A stretch of DNA of 64,000 nt from NCBI GenBank assembly GCA_030537075.1, contig JAUNOS010000003.1, forward strand, positions 89,127 to 153,126. The letters run 5' to 3'. Each line of letters begins with the position of its first letter. The stretch's first letter is position 1. The notes under the pieces are model-generated. The model was not told where the DNA came from. It searched no databases and saw only the letters and a program-made list of their open reading frames with translations. This document shows positions 15,699 to 23,186 of this stretch, one piece after another. Both the position numbers and the translations under genes were made by a program. Source of the DNA: Candidatus Saccharimonadota bacterium. Its GTDB lineage: Bacteria > Patescibacteriota > Saccharimonadia > Saccharimonadales > Saccharimonadaceae.

Positions 15699-18050
15699 TT
15701 ATCGCTTGGGGCGACGAGTGGCTGGTTTTTTAGCGGTGGTTTTCGTGCTGGTGCGTCGGGCCTTACCTTTGGCTGGTGCGGCCTTCAGGAGCTCCAGCGC
15801 CTGCTCATGGGTAATTGCCTTTGGCTCTAGATCTTTGGGGATTTTGGCATTTTTGCTGCCATCGGTGATGTAGGGGCCAAAGCGACCGTTCAGGACCTTG
15901 ACGCCATCTGGGAATTCGGCAATATTCTTCTCTGCCTCGGCCTTCAATTTGGCGGCGTACAGTTCGCGGGCACGGGCTTCGGTGATCTCGCGCGGGTCAT
16001 CGTCTTTGATGGAGACGAATAGCTTGCCGACCTGAATGTAGGGGCCAAAGCGACCGATGTTGGCTTTGATGTCCTGGCCGTCCTCGGTCTGGCCGACCAG
16101 GCGCGGTAATTCAAAGGCTTTGAGAGCCTGCTCCAGGGTGACCGTTTCAATCTTGGCGCCTTTTGGCAGTGGCGCAAACTGCGGCTTGGTGTCGCCTTCG
16201 GTGCTGCCCAGCTGCAGCATCGGGCCAAAGCGACCAAAGCGGGCGATGATAGGCTGGCCAGTCTTTGGGTGTGTGCCGACCTCGCGGCTGGCGCCAACGG
16301 TGCTGCGGTCGATGCCGCCTGATTGCTCAATCAGCTGATGAAATGGCGTGTAAAAGCCGTGCAGCATGGCGCTTTTGGCAAGGTCCGCACTAGCGATTTT
16401 GTCAAATTCGGTCTCAACATTGGCGGTAAAGTCATAATCGACGATCTGGGTAAAATGGTCGGTCAAAAAGTCAGCGATCAGTTCCCCGCTCGGCGTCGGG
16501 ATGAGCTTGCCCTTGGTGGAGCCGGTTTTCTCTTGGATGACGTCGCGCTCGACCGTTTCGCCATTGTAGGTCAGCGTGATGACGTCGCGCGGCTGGCCCT
16601 CGCCGTCGCCCTTTTCGACGTAGCCGCGGGTCTGGACGGTGTCGATGATGGTGGCGTAGGTGCTTGGGCGGCCGATGCCCAGGTCTTCAAGCTTTTTCAC
16701 CAGCGAACCTTCGGTGTAGCGGGCTGGTGGCCGGGCAAAGGTTTGGCGGGCGGTGATGTCGTGGGTAGTCAGGCGGTCGCCGCTGGTAAGTGCCGGCAGC
16801 AGCTCGTCCTTGCCGCCGCCGTAGACACGCAAAAAGCCGTCAAAGGTGATGACTTCGCCTTTGGCTTCGAAGAGAAGCTCAGAAGGTGTCGCGCTTGCCC
16901 CTTCAATACGAATGGTCACTGTCGTCTTCTCGAGCTTCGCTGGTGACATTTGTGATGCCAATGTGCGGCGGCGGATCAGGTCGTAGAGGCGCTGGGCGCG
17001 TTCGTCAGAGGTGACGGTCTCGCGGGTGATGTCGGTCGGGCGGATGGCCTCGTGGGCTTCTTGGGCGCTGGCTGATTTGGTCTTGAACTTGCGCACCGTG
17101 GAGTATTCTGGTCCGTACAGCTGCTTGATAAAGTCGGTAGCACTGGCGATAGCCTGCCCACTGAGATTGACCGAGTCGGTTCGCATATAGGTGATTTTAC
17201 CGTCCTGATACAGCTTCTGCGCGGCGGCCATAGTCGCCTTGGAGCCCATGCCGAGGCGGGCGTTAGCTTCCTGCTGCAGCGTCGACGTAGTGAACGGCGC
17301 TGACGGGTTGCGGGTGCCAGGTGTTTTGGTAATGTCGCTGACCGTAAACGCGGCGCCATGCAGACTCTCCAAGAAAGCGCGCGCGTCGTCCTCGGTGTCA
17401 AATTTTTGGTTCAGTTCAGCTTTGAATTCTTGCCCGTCGTGGATAAATAGCGCCGTCACCTTAAACTGCGCTGCGCCCGCAAAGGCCATGATTTCCCGCT
17501 CGCGCTCCACGAGTAGCCGCACGGCCGGGCTCTGGACGCGGCCGGCTGACTTGCCGCCAGGGACCTTTTGCCAGACCACGGGGCTGAGCTCAAAGCCCAC
17601 TAGCCGGTCGAGGATCTGTCGGGCTTGCTGGGCCTGCACCAGATTCATATCCACCGTGCGCGGCGCCTTGATGGCTGCGGTAATGGCGTCCTTGGTAATC
17701 TCATGAAAAACAATCCGCTTGGTGGTCTCGATCGGTAGGTCCAGCACTTTACAGAGGTGCCACGCAATCGCCTCCCCCTCGCGGTCTTCATCGGTAGCTA
17801 GCCAAACATTTTCCTTGCCGACCGCCCTGACTGCCTTTTTCAGTTCGGTGATGACTTTTTTCTTTTCAGGATCGACGTCGTAGACGGCATAAAAATCATT
17901 GGCCACGTCGATAGGCGGCGTGCCGTCTTCTGTCTTTTTGACAATCGAGCGAATATGCCCCACGCTTGATAAAACGTGAAAATCCTTGCCAAGATACTTT
18001 TCAATCGTCTTGGCTTTGGCGGGGGACTCAACGATAACCAGATGCTTCAT
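15699..18050 (-). CDS. topA: DNA topoisomerase I
   Basis: Type IA topoisomerase that relaxes negative supercoils through a transient 5'-phosphotyrosine. It has 783 residues: the TOPRIM domain starts at once (HLVIVESPAKAKTIEKYLG, with the DEDREGEAIAWHL acidic motif), and the catalytic tyrosine is Y288 in ITYMRTDSVNLS. The C-terminus holds repeated FGRFGP(Y/M) modules in the cysteine-free Topo_C_Rpt style rather than zinc ribbons, then a Lys/Arg/Thr tail. The start follows TATAAT by nine bases. It ends 208 bases upstream of the sigma4-HARE start. Confidence 0.97.
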   Translation of the reverse strand: MKHLVIVESPAKAKTIEKYLGKDFHVLSSVGHIRSIVKKTEDGTPPIDVANDFYAVYDVDPEKKKVITELKKAVRAVGKENVWLATDEDREGEAIAWHLCKVLDLPIETTKRIVFHEITKDAITAAIKAPRTVDMNLVQAQQARQILDRLVGFELSPVVWQKVPGGKSAGRVQSPAVRLLVEREREIMAFAGAAQFKVTALFIHDGQEFKAELNQKFDTEDDARAFLESLHGAAFTVSDITKTPGTRNPSAPFTTSTLQQEANARLGMGSKATMAAAQKLYQDGKITYMRTDSVNLSGQAIASATDFIKQLYGPEYSTVRKFKTKSASAQEAHEAIRPTDITRETVTSDERAQRLYDLIRRRTLASQMSPAKLEKTTVTIRIEGASATPSELLFEAKGEVITFDGFLRVYGGGKDELLPALTSGDRLTTHDITARQTFARPPARYTEGSLVKKLEDLGIGRPSTYATIIDTVQTRGYVEKGDGEGQPRDVITLTYNGETVERDVIQEKTGSTKGKLIPTPSGELIADFLTDHFTQIVDYDFTANVETEFDKIASADLAKSAMLHGFYTPFHQLIEQSGGIDRSTVGASREVGTHPKTGQPIIARFGRFGPMLQLGSTEGDTKPQFAPLPKGAKIETVTLEQALKAFELPRLVGQTEDGQDIKANIGRFGPYIQVGKLFVSIKDDDPREITEARARELYAAKLKAEAEKNIAEFPDGVKVLNGRFGPYITDGSKNAKIPKDLEPKAITHEQALELLKAAPAKGKARRTSTKTTAKKPATRRPKR

Positions 18051-18059
18051 ATCTCTATA

Positions 18060-18065
18060 ATTATA
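18060..18065 (-). promoter_or_regulatory. -10 box TATAAT of topA
   Basis: Minus-strand TATAAT ends nine bases before the topA ATG, so the leader is at most two or three bases. Confidence 0.55.
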
Positions 18066-18087
18066 TCAAATTGCTCATGGAGGACAA

Positions 18088-18687
18088 CTAACGGCGTTTG
18101 GTCCGAGCGGCGGCGGCGCGTGTCACGTAGCCCCATGAGGAGTGAACAATCAGCGGCAATGCACCGAAGAAGGCTGCCTTGCCGAGCTTCCGCAAAGGAC
18201 GGGCAGCGTCAGGTCGATTGGCATGCTCTGCGGCATGAGCGCCTGCGAACGCAAACAGAGACACCGCTTCTGTTGCCATGGCAAGCTTGCCGGTTGGGGC
18301 CACCTGAAGATCGTTATTGCCCCGTAGTTTCGCGATGCCGGTTGCTGCGAAATTGATGCAATTACCCAGCGCAAACGTCGCCAGTACATGCTTCGGCGCG
18401 CTGCCAGAGCGCCACATTTCCCAGAGAAGCTTGGCGGTAACGAGCTTGTCAATTCCAGCGTCCACTAGTGCGCCAACTTCGCTGGCCTGTCCCGTGGCAC
18501 GTGCGACGGCGCCATCAAGCGCGTCAATCGTCCGACCAGCGACCACTGCTGCCACTCCCTGCAGCGTTTCGGGCTGTTTACTCCCCTCCCATGTCAAAAT
18601 ACCACCCATCACACTCATGGCATTAGGAATGGTGAGGATTTTTTCTTCAAATGATCGATCAGGGGCGGTTTCAGGGTGACGCGACAT
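18088..18687 (-). CDS. CDP-alcohol phosphatidyltransferase family membrane protein
   Basis: A 199-residue membrane enzyme with the complete family signature D(x)2DG(x)2AR(x)8G(x)3D(x)3D: D55, D58, G59, A62-R63, G72, D76 and D80. These residues bind the metal ions and the CDP-linked lipid. Family members move a phosphatidyl group from CDP-diacylglycerol to glycerol-phosphate, inositol-phosphate, serine or similar alcohols; the alcohol used here is not evident. It has its own near-leaderless promoter (TATAGT nine bases before the ATG). It suggests at least some headgroup chemistry is done by this cell even if fatty acids come from elsewhere. Confidence 0.85.
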   Translation of the reverse strand: MSRHPETAPDRSFEEKILTIPNAMSVMGGILTWEGSKQPETLQGVAAVVAGRTIDALDGAVARATGQASEVGALVDAGIDKLVTAKLLWEMWRSGSAPKHVLATFALGNCINFAATGIAKLRGNNDLQVAPTGKLAMATEAVSLFAFAGAHAAEHANRPDAARPLRKLGKAAFFGALPLIVHSSWGYVTRAAAARTKRR

Positions 18688-18696
18688 AATAAAATA

Positions 18697-18702
18697 ACTA
18701 TA
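18697..18702 (-). promoter_or_regulatory. -10 box TATAGT of the CDP-alcohol phosphatidyltransferase
   Basis: Minus-strand TATAGT ends nine bases before the ATG at 18687; no Shine-Dalgarno sequence. Confidence 0.5.
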
Positions 18703-18727
18703 CTGCGTTATAGCTTATTTAGCAACT

Positions 18728-19600
18728 TTATCGTAATGTCCAGTTGTTGGCACCAAGCGGCTTGATGAGGCCATTCATCTCTAGCATCGTGAGGGCTGTG
18801 GCGAAGTCGGCCGGACTGAGACCCGATTGTTGCTGGAGCTGCTCGCCATCACGTACGCCATTGCTCAGAAGGTCAAGGATAGCCTGTTCGGCAGGGTTGT
18901 CAGTGAGTGGGAGGCTGGCTTGGTCGGGGTTGGTGGCTGCGTGGCGTGGAGCGATAACCGAGAGAACATCAGCAGCTTCGGTGACAATGAGGGCGCCTTG
19001 TTTGAGGAGTGAGTTGCAACCCGCGGATAAGGGGCTGGTGATATTACCTGGAACGACAAAGACGTCTCTGCCCTGCGCCAGAGCGTGCGCGGCGGTATTG
19101 AGGGTGCCACTGCGCTCAGCAGCTTCGGTGATGATAACGGCGTCAGCCAGACCAGATACGAGTCGGTTACGCTCCAGAAAGCTCCAGCGATTGACGACCT
19201 TTCCCTCCCCTTGCGCCCATTCAGAAATGATGGCGCCACCCTGCTGGATGATGCGCTCGGCGAGGCGGCGATTGGCCTGGGGTGAAATCTCTGGGAGCGG
19301 GTCTGCTACCACGCCGATGACCGTACCACCAGCTTCGAGTGCCGCCGTCTGTGCGATGCCATCGATGCCAAGCGCCAGTCCACTGACGATGACGCAGCCC
19401 GCCCGGGCGAGGTCACGCGCCAAGAGCTCAGTGACCTCGCGACCATAGGGTGAAGGCTTGCGTGAGCCGACGATGGCGACCACCGGACGCGGGTCGGCTG
19501 GCAGATTTCCCATAAAACACAAGCTTTTCGGGGCCTTTGCAATAGTACTCAGTCTCTGGGTAAAATGGTGCTCATCTGGACGAATTCTATTGATTTCCAT
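18728..19600 (-). CDS. dprA: DNA-processing protein DprA (Smf)
   Basis: Rossmann-fold protein that loads RecA on incoming single-stranded DNA during natural transformation. It has 290 residues from the ATG at 19600. Visible are VAIVGSRKPSPYG, VSGLALGIDGIAQTAAL, RNRLVSGLADAVIITEA and ERSGTLNTAAHALAQGRDVFVVPG, all diagnostic, and a C-terminal winged helix (ILDLLSNGVRDGEQLQQQSG). The start is preferred because a TTGACA / CAATAA promoter ends five bases before it; the in-frame start at 19627 would precede that promoter. Natural competence is commonly inferred in Saccharibacteria, and this gene fits that. Confidence 0.95.
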   Translation of the reverse strand: MEINRIRPDEHHFTQRLSTIAKAPKSLCFMGNLPADPRPVVAIVGSRKPSPYGREVTELLARDLARAGCVIVSGLALGIDGIAQTAALEAGGTVIGVVADPLPEISPQANRRLAERIIQQGGAIISEWAQGEGKVVNRWSFLERNRLVSGLADAVIITEAAERSGTLNTAAHALAQGRDVFVVPGNITSPLSAGCNSLLKQGALIVTEAADVLSVIAPRHAATNPDQASLPLTDNPAEQAILDLLSNGVRDGEQLQQQSGLSPADFATALTMLEMNGLIKPLGANNWTLR

Positions 19601-19605
19601 GACTT

Positions 19606-19649
19606 TTATTGCAAAAAGTGTTGACACTTTGTCAAATGTTTGCTATAAT
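19606..19649. promoter_or_regulatory. Overlapping divergent promoters (dprA and ncRNA) around a TTGACA-CTT-TGTCAA palindrome
   Basis: TTGACA (19621-19626) and TGTCAA (19630-19635) form a palindrome around CTT, so two -35 boxes lie only 3 bp apart. Rightward: TTGACA, 17 bp, TATAAT (19644-19649), a perfect consensus. Leftward: TTGACA (19635-19630), 18 bp, CAATAA (19611-19606), then dprA. The two promoters must compete for RNA polymerase. Confidence 0.8.
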
Positions 19650-19655
19650 GGCACT

Positions 19656-19969
19656 TGATTGGTTGAGCAGGACTCAATCAAAAGCACCTTATACCCCCTA
19701 TTCTAACTATATGTTAGGTTGCGCGCAATGGCATTAAGTATTCTTACCCTCCACTTTTTGCATTTTCACGTTACGCGCATACTAACCCCTTTAACTACCA
19801 TTTCAAAGGGCTTCTCTGTTTGCACAGTGAGTACGATCAGTATTGACATGTGTCAGGCGCCGGTCTTTTGGAGTTTTGACCGCAGTCGCTTCGCTGATGA
19901 GAGACGTTCGGGTGGGTTGAAGGGTAACAAGGCGCCAGGTGATGCCCACCCTTACCTGGCGCCTTTTTA
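19656..19969 (+). ncRNA. Candidate structured non-coding RNA of about 314 nt
   Basis: It runs from a perfect consensus promoter to a strong intrinsic terminator with no credible ORF between. Hairpins in order are TTGGTTGAG-CAGGA-CTCAATCAA (19659-19681), CTAAC/GTTAG (about 19703-19717), palindromic TTGCGCGCAA, CCCTTT/AAAGGG, GGTC/GACC and the terminator. The terminator loop (CCCACCC, 19945-19951) is complementary to GGGTGGG (19910-19916), so a pseudoknot or switch is possible. An AGGCGCC near 19857 could also pair with the terminator's 3' arm. It does not show the signature sequences I know for RNase P RNA, tmRNA or SRP RNA; 6S RNA is defined mainly by its structure and cannot be judged by eye. 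Confidence 0.6.
19929..19968 (+). terminator. Strong rho-independent terminator of the ncRNA
   Basis: AAGGCGCCAGGT (19929-19940) pairs perfectly with ACCTGGCGCCTT (19954-19965) around a 13-nt loop, followed by a T run. Confidence 0.92.
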
Positions 19970-20003
19970 GTGGGGTCGTGACTTGGACGGACCATGGGCA
20001 ATC

Positions 20004-20032
20004 TTGACTTTTTAGTACATAAGTAGTATAAT
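20004..20032 (+). promoter_or_regulatory. Leaderless promoter of the 333-residue unknown protein
   Basis: TTGACT (20004-20009), 17-bp spacer, TATAAT (20027-20032), then seven bases to the ATG at 20040. Confidence 0.75.
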
Positions 20033-20039
20033 TGATATT

Positions 20040-21041
20040 ATGAGTAAGGCGACATCGCAGCGACATACCGTCAAAATAACACACCTTCGGGCGTTAGCGG
20101 CTGCTCGCCCCCTTCTGTTTCGGGCGGATTATCAGGTGGTGGTGTCGCAGGTTGATCGTGAGGTGCGGCGAATGGCGCAGCGACTTGACAAGAGTAAATT
20201 GCCAGCTGCCAATTTCTTTGCGGCGTGGCGACGTGAGCTGCGGCCGCGACTGGAGAAGATACAGGCTGAGACAAGTGCGACAAAGTTGCAACAAGCCTTC
20301 AAGCGAGAGATGCTCGCAGGTCCACGTGAGGCGGAAGCGTTAGTGCGGCTAGTAGTGCCGCTGCGCGAAGAGGAAGAACGGCGGGCGTTTTGCCGGGCGC
20401 AGTTCTCGCCGACTAAGGAGAAGCGGCTGTATCGGGCGGTGCGACAATTTACCGGCCAGTCTGTTGAGGACTGTGAAGCTGCTATCGCGGCCTATGAGCG
20501 CTATGAGTGCTATCGTGCGGTGGCGGCAGACCTTGGTGTGACGGTCGTGGATCCGCATGCAGGAAGGCTACGGCGCTGGCGGCAGCGCGGAGTGGCGAAG
20601 CGCCAGGTGCGGCGCCTCCGTTCGTCAGTGGCGCGTCGACAGCGACAGATTATGAGTGAGATGCAGCGCCTGGAGGGGCTGCATGACGGATTGGCGGCGC
20701 GGATTTTTGCTTTGAGGATTGATTATGTCGCTATCTTGGCGGCGCGTCAGGAGTATGAGAAGGGCTTGAGTCGGCTCAGCAAGAAGGCGGCGGAAAGTCC
20801 AGCCAAGCGTCTGGCGGTGTTCGACAAGAAGACGGAGGCGCTCAGGGCGGACTACCTCGACAGGGTGCCAGGCGTGGCGAGTCTCAGTGACGCGCAGCTC
20901 GCGGCAAAGGAGATAAATGAGGTGCTGCTCGCAGTCTTTGACTTGGACGCAACCAGCCGCAATGCGCTGATGCGGGTCTTCCAGGAGTATCGGACACTGG
21001 TGCGTGAGCGCGAGGCGCTAGAAGATCAAGTGGCGCTATAG
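20040..21041 (+). CDS. Unrecognised basic, coiled-coil-rich protein
   Basis: A 333-residue protein that I do not recognise. It is very rich in Arg, Ala and Glu, predicted almost wholly helical, without signal peptide or membrane segment. The centre is strongly basic (RLRRWRQRGVAKRQ, then RRLRSSVARRQRQ), which could bind nucleic acid, and the C-terminal half has coiled-coil character. It is expressed from its own leaderless promoter 70 bases after the ncRNA terminator. It ends convergently with the Fur-family gene, overlapping it by six bases. Confidence 0.8.
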   Translation: MSKATSQRHTVKITHLRALAAARPLLFRADYQVVVSQVDREVRRMAQRLDKSKLPAANFFAAWRRELRPRLEKIQAETSATKLQQAFKREMLAGPREAEALVRLVVPLREEEERRAFCRAQFSPTKEKRLYRAVRQFTGQSVEDCEAAIAAYERYECYRAVAADLGVTVVDPHAGRLRRWRQRGVAKRQVRRLRSSVARRQRQIMSEMQRLEGLHDGLAARIFALRIDYVAILAARQEYEKGLSRLSKKAAESPAKRLAVFDKKTEALRADYLDRVPGVASLSDAQLAAKEINEVLLAVFDLDATSRNALMRVFQEYRTLVREREALEDQVAL

Positions 21042-21464
21042 TCTCTTGTCCGTGCGATCAGATGCTTGGCAGCGTTGGCATATTCCTTCAAGTTCGAAAT
21101 GATGGTGCTGCACCTGAAAATGGTGCTGGCGACTGATGTAGCTGATCAGCTGCTCCAGCTCTGGCGTCTCGAGAGGGATAGCATTTTTGCAGCGTGTGCA
21201 GTACAAGTGGTGGTGATGAGGCATAAAGGGCTCGGCAAGCTCGTAGTGTAACTTCCAGCCAACATGGATGGTGTTAATGATATGGAGACGGTGAAATGTC
21301 TCGAGGATGCGGTAGACGCTGGTGCGATTTGTATGGGGGCATGCCTTGGTGATCTCGGCGATGGTGAGCGGAACCTCGGAGTTCATCAGTGCTTGAAATA
21401 CCTCAGTGCGGGAGTCGGTGAGGCGAAGGTGGTGTTGTTTAAGAATGCGGCCCAGTGCGTCCAT
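21036..21464 (-). CDS. Fur-family metalloregulator, likely Zur-type
   Basis: A 142-residue Fur-superfamily repressor: an N-terminal winged helix (LRLTDSRTEVFQAL; HTNRTSVYRILETF), then a metal-binding dimerisation domain with HHHH (83-86) and two structural-zinc pairs, C89/C92 (CTRC) and C129/C132 (CQRC). The ATG at 21464 is chosen because TATAAT ends exactly six bases upstream; the frame open to 21545 overlaps the operator. It diverges from a nicotianamine-synthase-like gene and a COG0523 GTPase, which argues for zinc as the signal over iron, though this is inference. It should repress itself and the operon through the 31-bp inverted repeat between them. Confidence 0.88.
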   Translation of the reverse strand: MDALGRILKQHHLRLTDSRTEVFQALMNSEVPLTIAEITKACPHTNRTSVYRILETFHRLHIINTIHVGWKLHYELAEPFMPHHHHLYCTRCKNAIPLETPELEQLISYISRQHHFQVQHHHFELEGICQRCQASDRTDKRL

Positions 21465-21470
21465 GTCGCT

Positions 21471-21524
21471 ATTATAGCACTTATTGCGACAAAGTTGCAA
21501 TAAGTGCCGGAAGTGTGCCATACT
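21471..21524. promoter_or_regulatory. Divergent promoters of the Fur-family gene and the NAS operon
   Basis: Leftward: TTGCAA, 18 bp, TATAAT (21476-21471), six bases to ATG 21464. Rightward: TTGCAA (21495-21500), 18 bp, CATACT (21519-21524), eight bases to ATG 21533. The two promoters are near mirror images, and the -35 boxes sit in the operator arms. Confidence 0.7.
21477..21507. promoter_or_regulatory. 31-bp operator (Fur/Zur-box-like inverted repeat)
   Basis: GCACTTATTGC (21477-21487) and GCAATAAGTGC (21497-21507) are perfect inverted repeats. The symmetry continues inward with one mismatch to an AAA centre, giving 14-bp arms. Occupation would block both divergent promoters. Confidence 0.78.
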
Positions 21525-21532
21525 GAGCAGCG

Positions 21533-22309
21533 ATGGAATCTGCAATACAACGAGTGATGAGCCTGTCGCAGCTCATCCCCTCCCCTGAGGTCGATGCGGC
21601 ATTTATGGCGCTGCGCCGTGAAGTGGCGCAGGCGGCAGAATATCCGGATATTACGCCGGAGATGGCGGCGGAGTTGCGGCGACGCTGCGCGATGATTGAG
21701 CGGGAGACGGAGCAGCAATGGGCGTATGATATCGCCCAGGCTGAGCGACCGCAAGAGATGATAGAGAATGCGCCTCACTATGAGGTGTATGGTGAATTGG
21801 TGCGACGCGAATTGTCATTAGTGGCGCGCACTGGGCTGGTGCTGGATCGTCATGCAGAAGTGGCGATAATCGGGAGTGGTCCCCTGCCCCTCACGGCATG
21901 GTGGGTGCGGCGCTTAACTGGAGCGTGGTTGACGCATATCGACATTTCGGAGGACGCCATCCGCGCCTCGGAGTGCGTGGCTTGTGCGCTTGACTGGAAG
22001 TGCGAGCATATCTTATCAGACGGTCAAGAGGTGTCACTGGATCCGGAGCGATATGACATGATATATGTCGCTGGTCTCGCGGGGCGCGACGGCCAGGAGA
22101 AGCAGCGGATTATCGATAGCGTACTGTGCGGGTTAAAGCCAGAGGGGCGTATCGTTATGCGGAGCGCGCGCGGAGTGCGGGGGTTGCTGTATCCAGCATT
22201 TTCGGTAGACGATATCCATGGTATACAATTGAAGGAAGCGTATCATCCAACTGATGATATTATCAATTCGGTATATGTGTATGGAAAGGATGGGAATGGA
22301 GAAGATTGA
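21533..22309 (+). CDS. Nicotianamine synthase-like protein
   Basis: A 258-residue protein of the nicotianamine synthase family, which condenses aminobutyrate units from S-adenosylmethionine into nicotianamine-type metal chelators. Landmarks match the family: GSGPLPLT (114-121), YDMIYVAGLAGRD (174-186), MRSARGVRGLLYP (209-221) and YHPTDDIINS (237-246). Plant enzymes read SGPMPLT, VFLAALVGMD, LRSAH...FLYP and YHPTDDVVNS at these places (from memory, no alignment run). Length is close to archaeal forms, and the N-terminal half is short and helical as expected. It is leaderless (CATACT eight bases upstream) and lies under a Zur-like operator. The end overlaps the GTPase gene. It could supply a zincophore or an intracellular zinc buffer; the product is unknown. 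Confidence 0.85.
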   Translation: MESAIQRVMSLSQLIPSPEVDAAFMALRREVAQAAEYPDITPEMAAELRRRCAMIERETEQQWAYDIAQAERPQEMIENAPHYEVYGELVRRELSLVARTGLVLDRHAEVAIIGSGPLPLTAWWVRRLTGAWLTHIDISEDAIRASECVACALDWKCEHILSDGQEVSLDPERYDMIYVAGLAGRDGQEKQRIIDSVLCGLKPEGRIVMRSARGVRGLLYPAFSVDDIHGIQLKEAYHPTDDIINSVYVYGKDGNGED

Positions 22310-23186
22310 GCTTTATCTGATCAATGGCGCGCTGGGTGCTGGTAAAACGACATTGTTGCAATACCTGCTGAGTCAGGAGCGGTTTCAGGGGGCGCGGGTC
22401 ATTGAGAACGAATTTGCGGCCGAAAGTGTGGACACGGCAGTGCTCAGTGCGCATGTCGAGGAGGTGGCAACCATCGCCGGGGACTGTATTTGCTGCAGTA
22501 CGGGTGATGAGCTGCTAACGGCGCTACGGGCCTTTGCGCGCAGCGGTGACGGGCCGGTCATCATCGAGTCGACAGGAGTGGCGAACACGCTGAAAGTGAT
22601 CGAGAAATTAGTGGTGAACGATGTGTTCGAGCAGTATACACTGGCGCAGTCGCTTTATGTAGTGGACGGGCTGGAGACCGATGGTGGTCAGCTGAGCGAG
22701 GTGATGCGCCGCGAGGCGGAGGCGGCGGATATCGTCCTGGTGAGCAAGCTAGACATGCTGCCAGTTGCCGACCGTCGGGCGCTGCATGAGGCGCTCACCG
22801 CCCAGGGCCTGTCGCATATCGTTGCCATGGATCATGGTGTATTCCCTCTCGCGGAGCTAGGCGAAACATCTCATATCTTGGCATACTTTACGGAGTATGA
22901 TGGTGAGATCGCGATGAGTGATACGCCGACCTATAGCGTTATCGATACGGCAGCATTGGCTATCGCGCCAGAGCAACTCGAGCGTGTTTGGGCGACAATG
23001 TCGCAGCAGTATGGATTGCGACGCCTGAAGGGCGGGATTACTGATGGAGTGCGTCAGTGGCATGTCGAGGCGACGCCGCGTCAGTTCGTACGGCGTCCCG
23101 GTGACGTGCCGCATAAATTGGTACTGATCGGCGAGCGAGCGCATGAGGTAAGCCGGGCGATCTTTTTACGGGAGCTGGGGCTATGA
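22296..23186 (+). CDS. COG0523 (CobW/ZNG1-like) G3E GTPase, putative zinc metallochaperone
   Basis: A 296-residue G3E-family GTPase. Walker A is GALGAGKT (11-18), the Walker B-like switch is VIENEF, the metal-binding CxCC motif is C64-I-C66-C67 (AGDCICCSTG), and VSKLD gives base specificity. Members linked to Zur deliver zinc to client proteins when zinc is scarce. The ATG at 22296 follows AAAGGA and overlaps the end of the nicotianamine-synthase gene by 14 bases, so the two are co-translated; ATG 22290 is possible. The C-terminal CobW_C domain is short and ends by overlapping the next gene. Confidence 0.93.
   Translation: MEKIELYLINGALGAGKTTLLQYLLSQERFQGARVIENEFAAESVDTAVLSAHVEEVATIAGDCICCSTGDELLTALRAFARSGDGPVIIESTGVANTLKVIEKLVVNDVFEQYTLAQSLYVVDGLETDGGQLSEVMRREAEAADIVLVSKLDMLPVADRRALHEALTAQGLSHIVAMDHGVFPLAELGETSHILAYFTEYDGEIAMSDTPTYSVIDTAALAIAPEQLERVWATMSQQYGLRRLKGGITDGVRQWHVEATPRQFVRRPGDVPHKLVLIGERAHEVSRAIFLRELGL

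Noticed and set aside
18744..19448. 234-codon ORF antisense to dprA, and 207-codon ORF 16323-16946 antisense to topA
   Set aside because: Shadows of GC-rich genes in another frame; the opposite strand encodes complete, well-conserved proteins.
19860..19968. Possible T-box riboswitch or hammerhead ribozyme (CTGATGAG near 19892)
   Set aside because: No conserved T-box sequence or specifier loop, no aminoacyl-tRNA gene downstream, and no GAAA core for a hammerhead.
19728..19970. ORF of about 80 codons inside the ncRNA interval
   Set aside because: Its stop lies inside the perfect terminator hairpin and T run, it has no ribosome site or -10 at the right distance, and its composition is unlike the neighbours.
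21533..22309. Generic SAM-dependent methyltransferase
   Set aside because: The GSGPLPLT, RSARGVRGLLYP and YHPTDDIINS segments point to the nicotianamine synthase family specifically.
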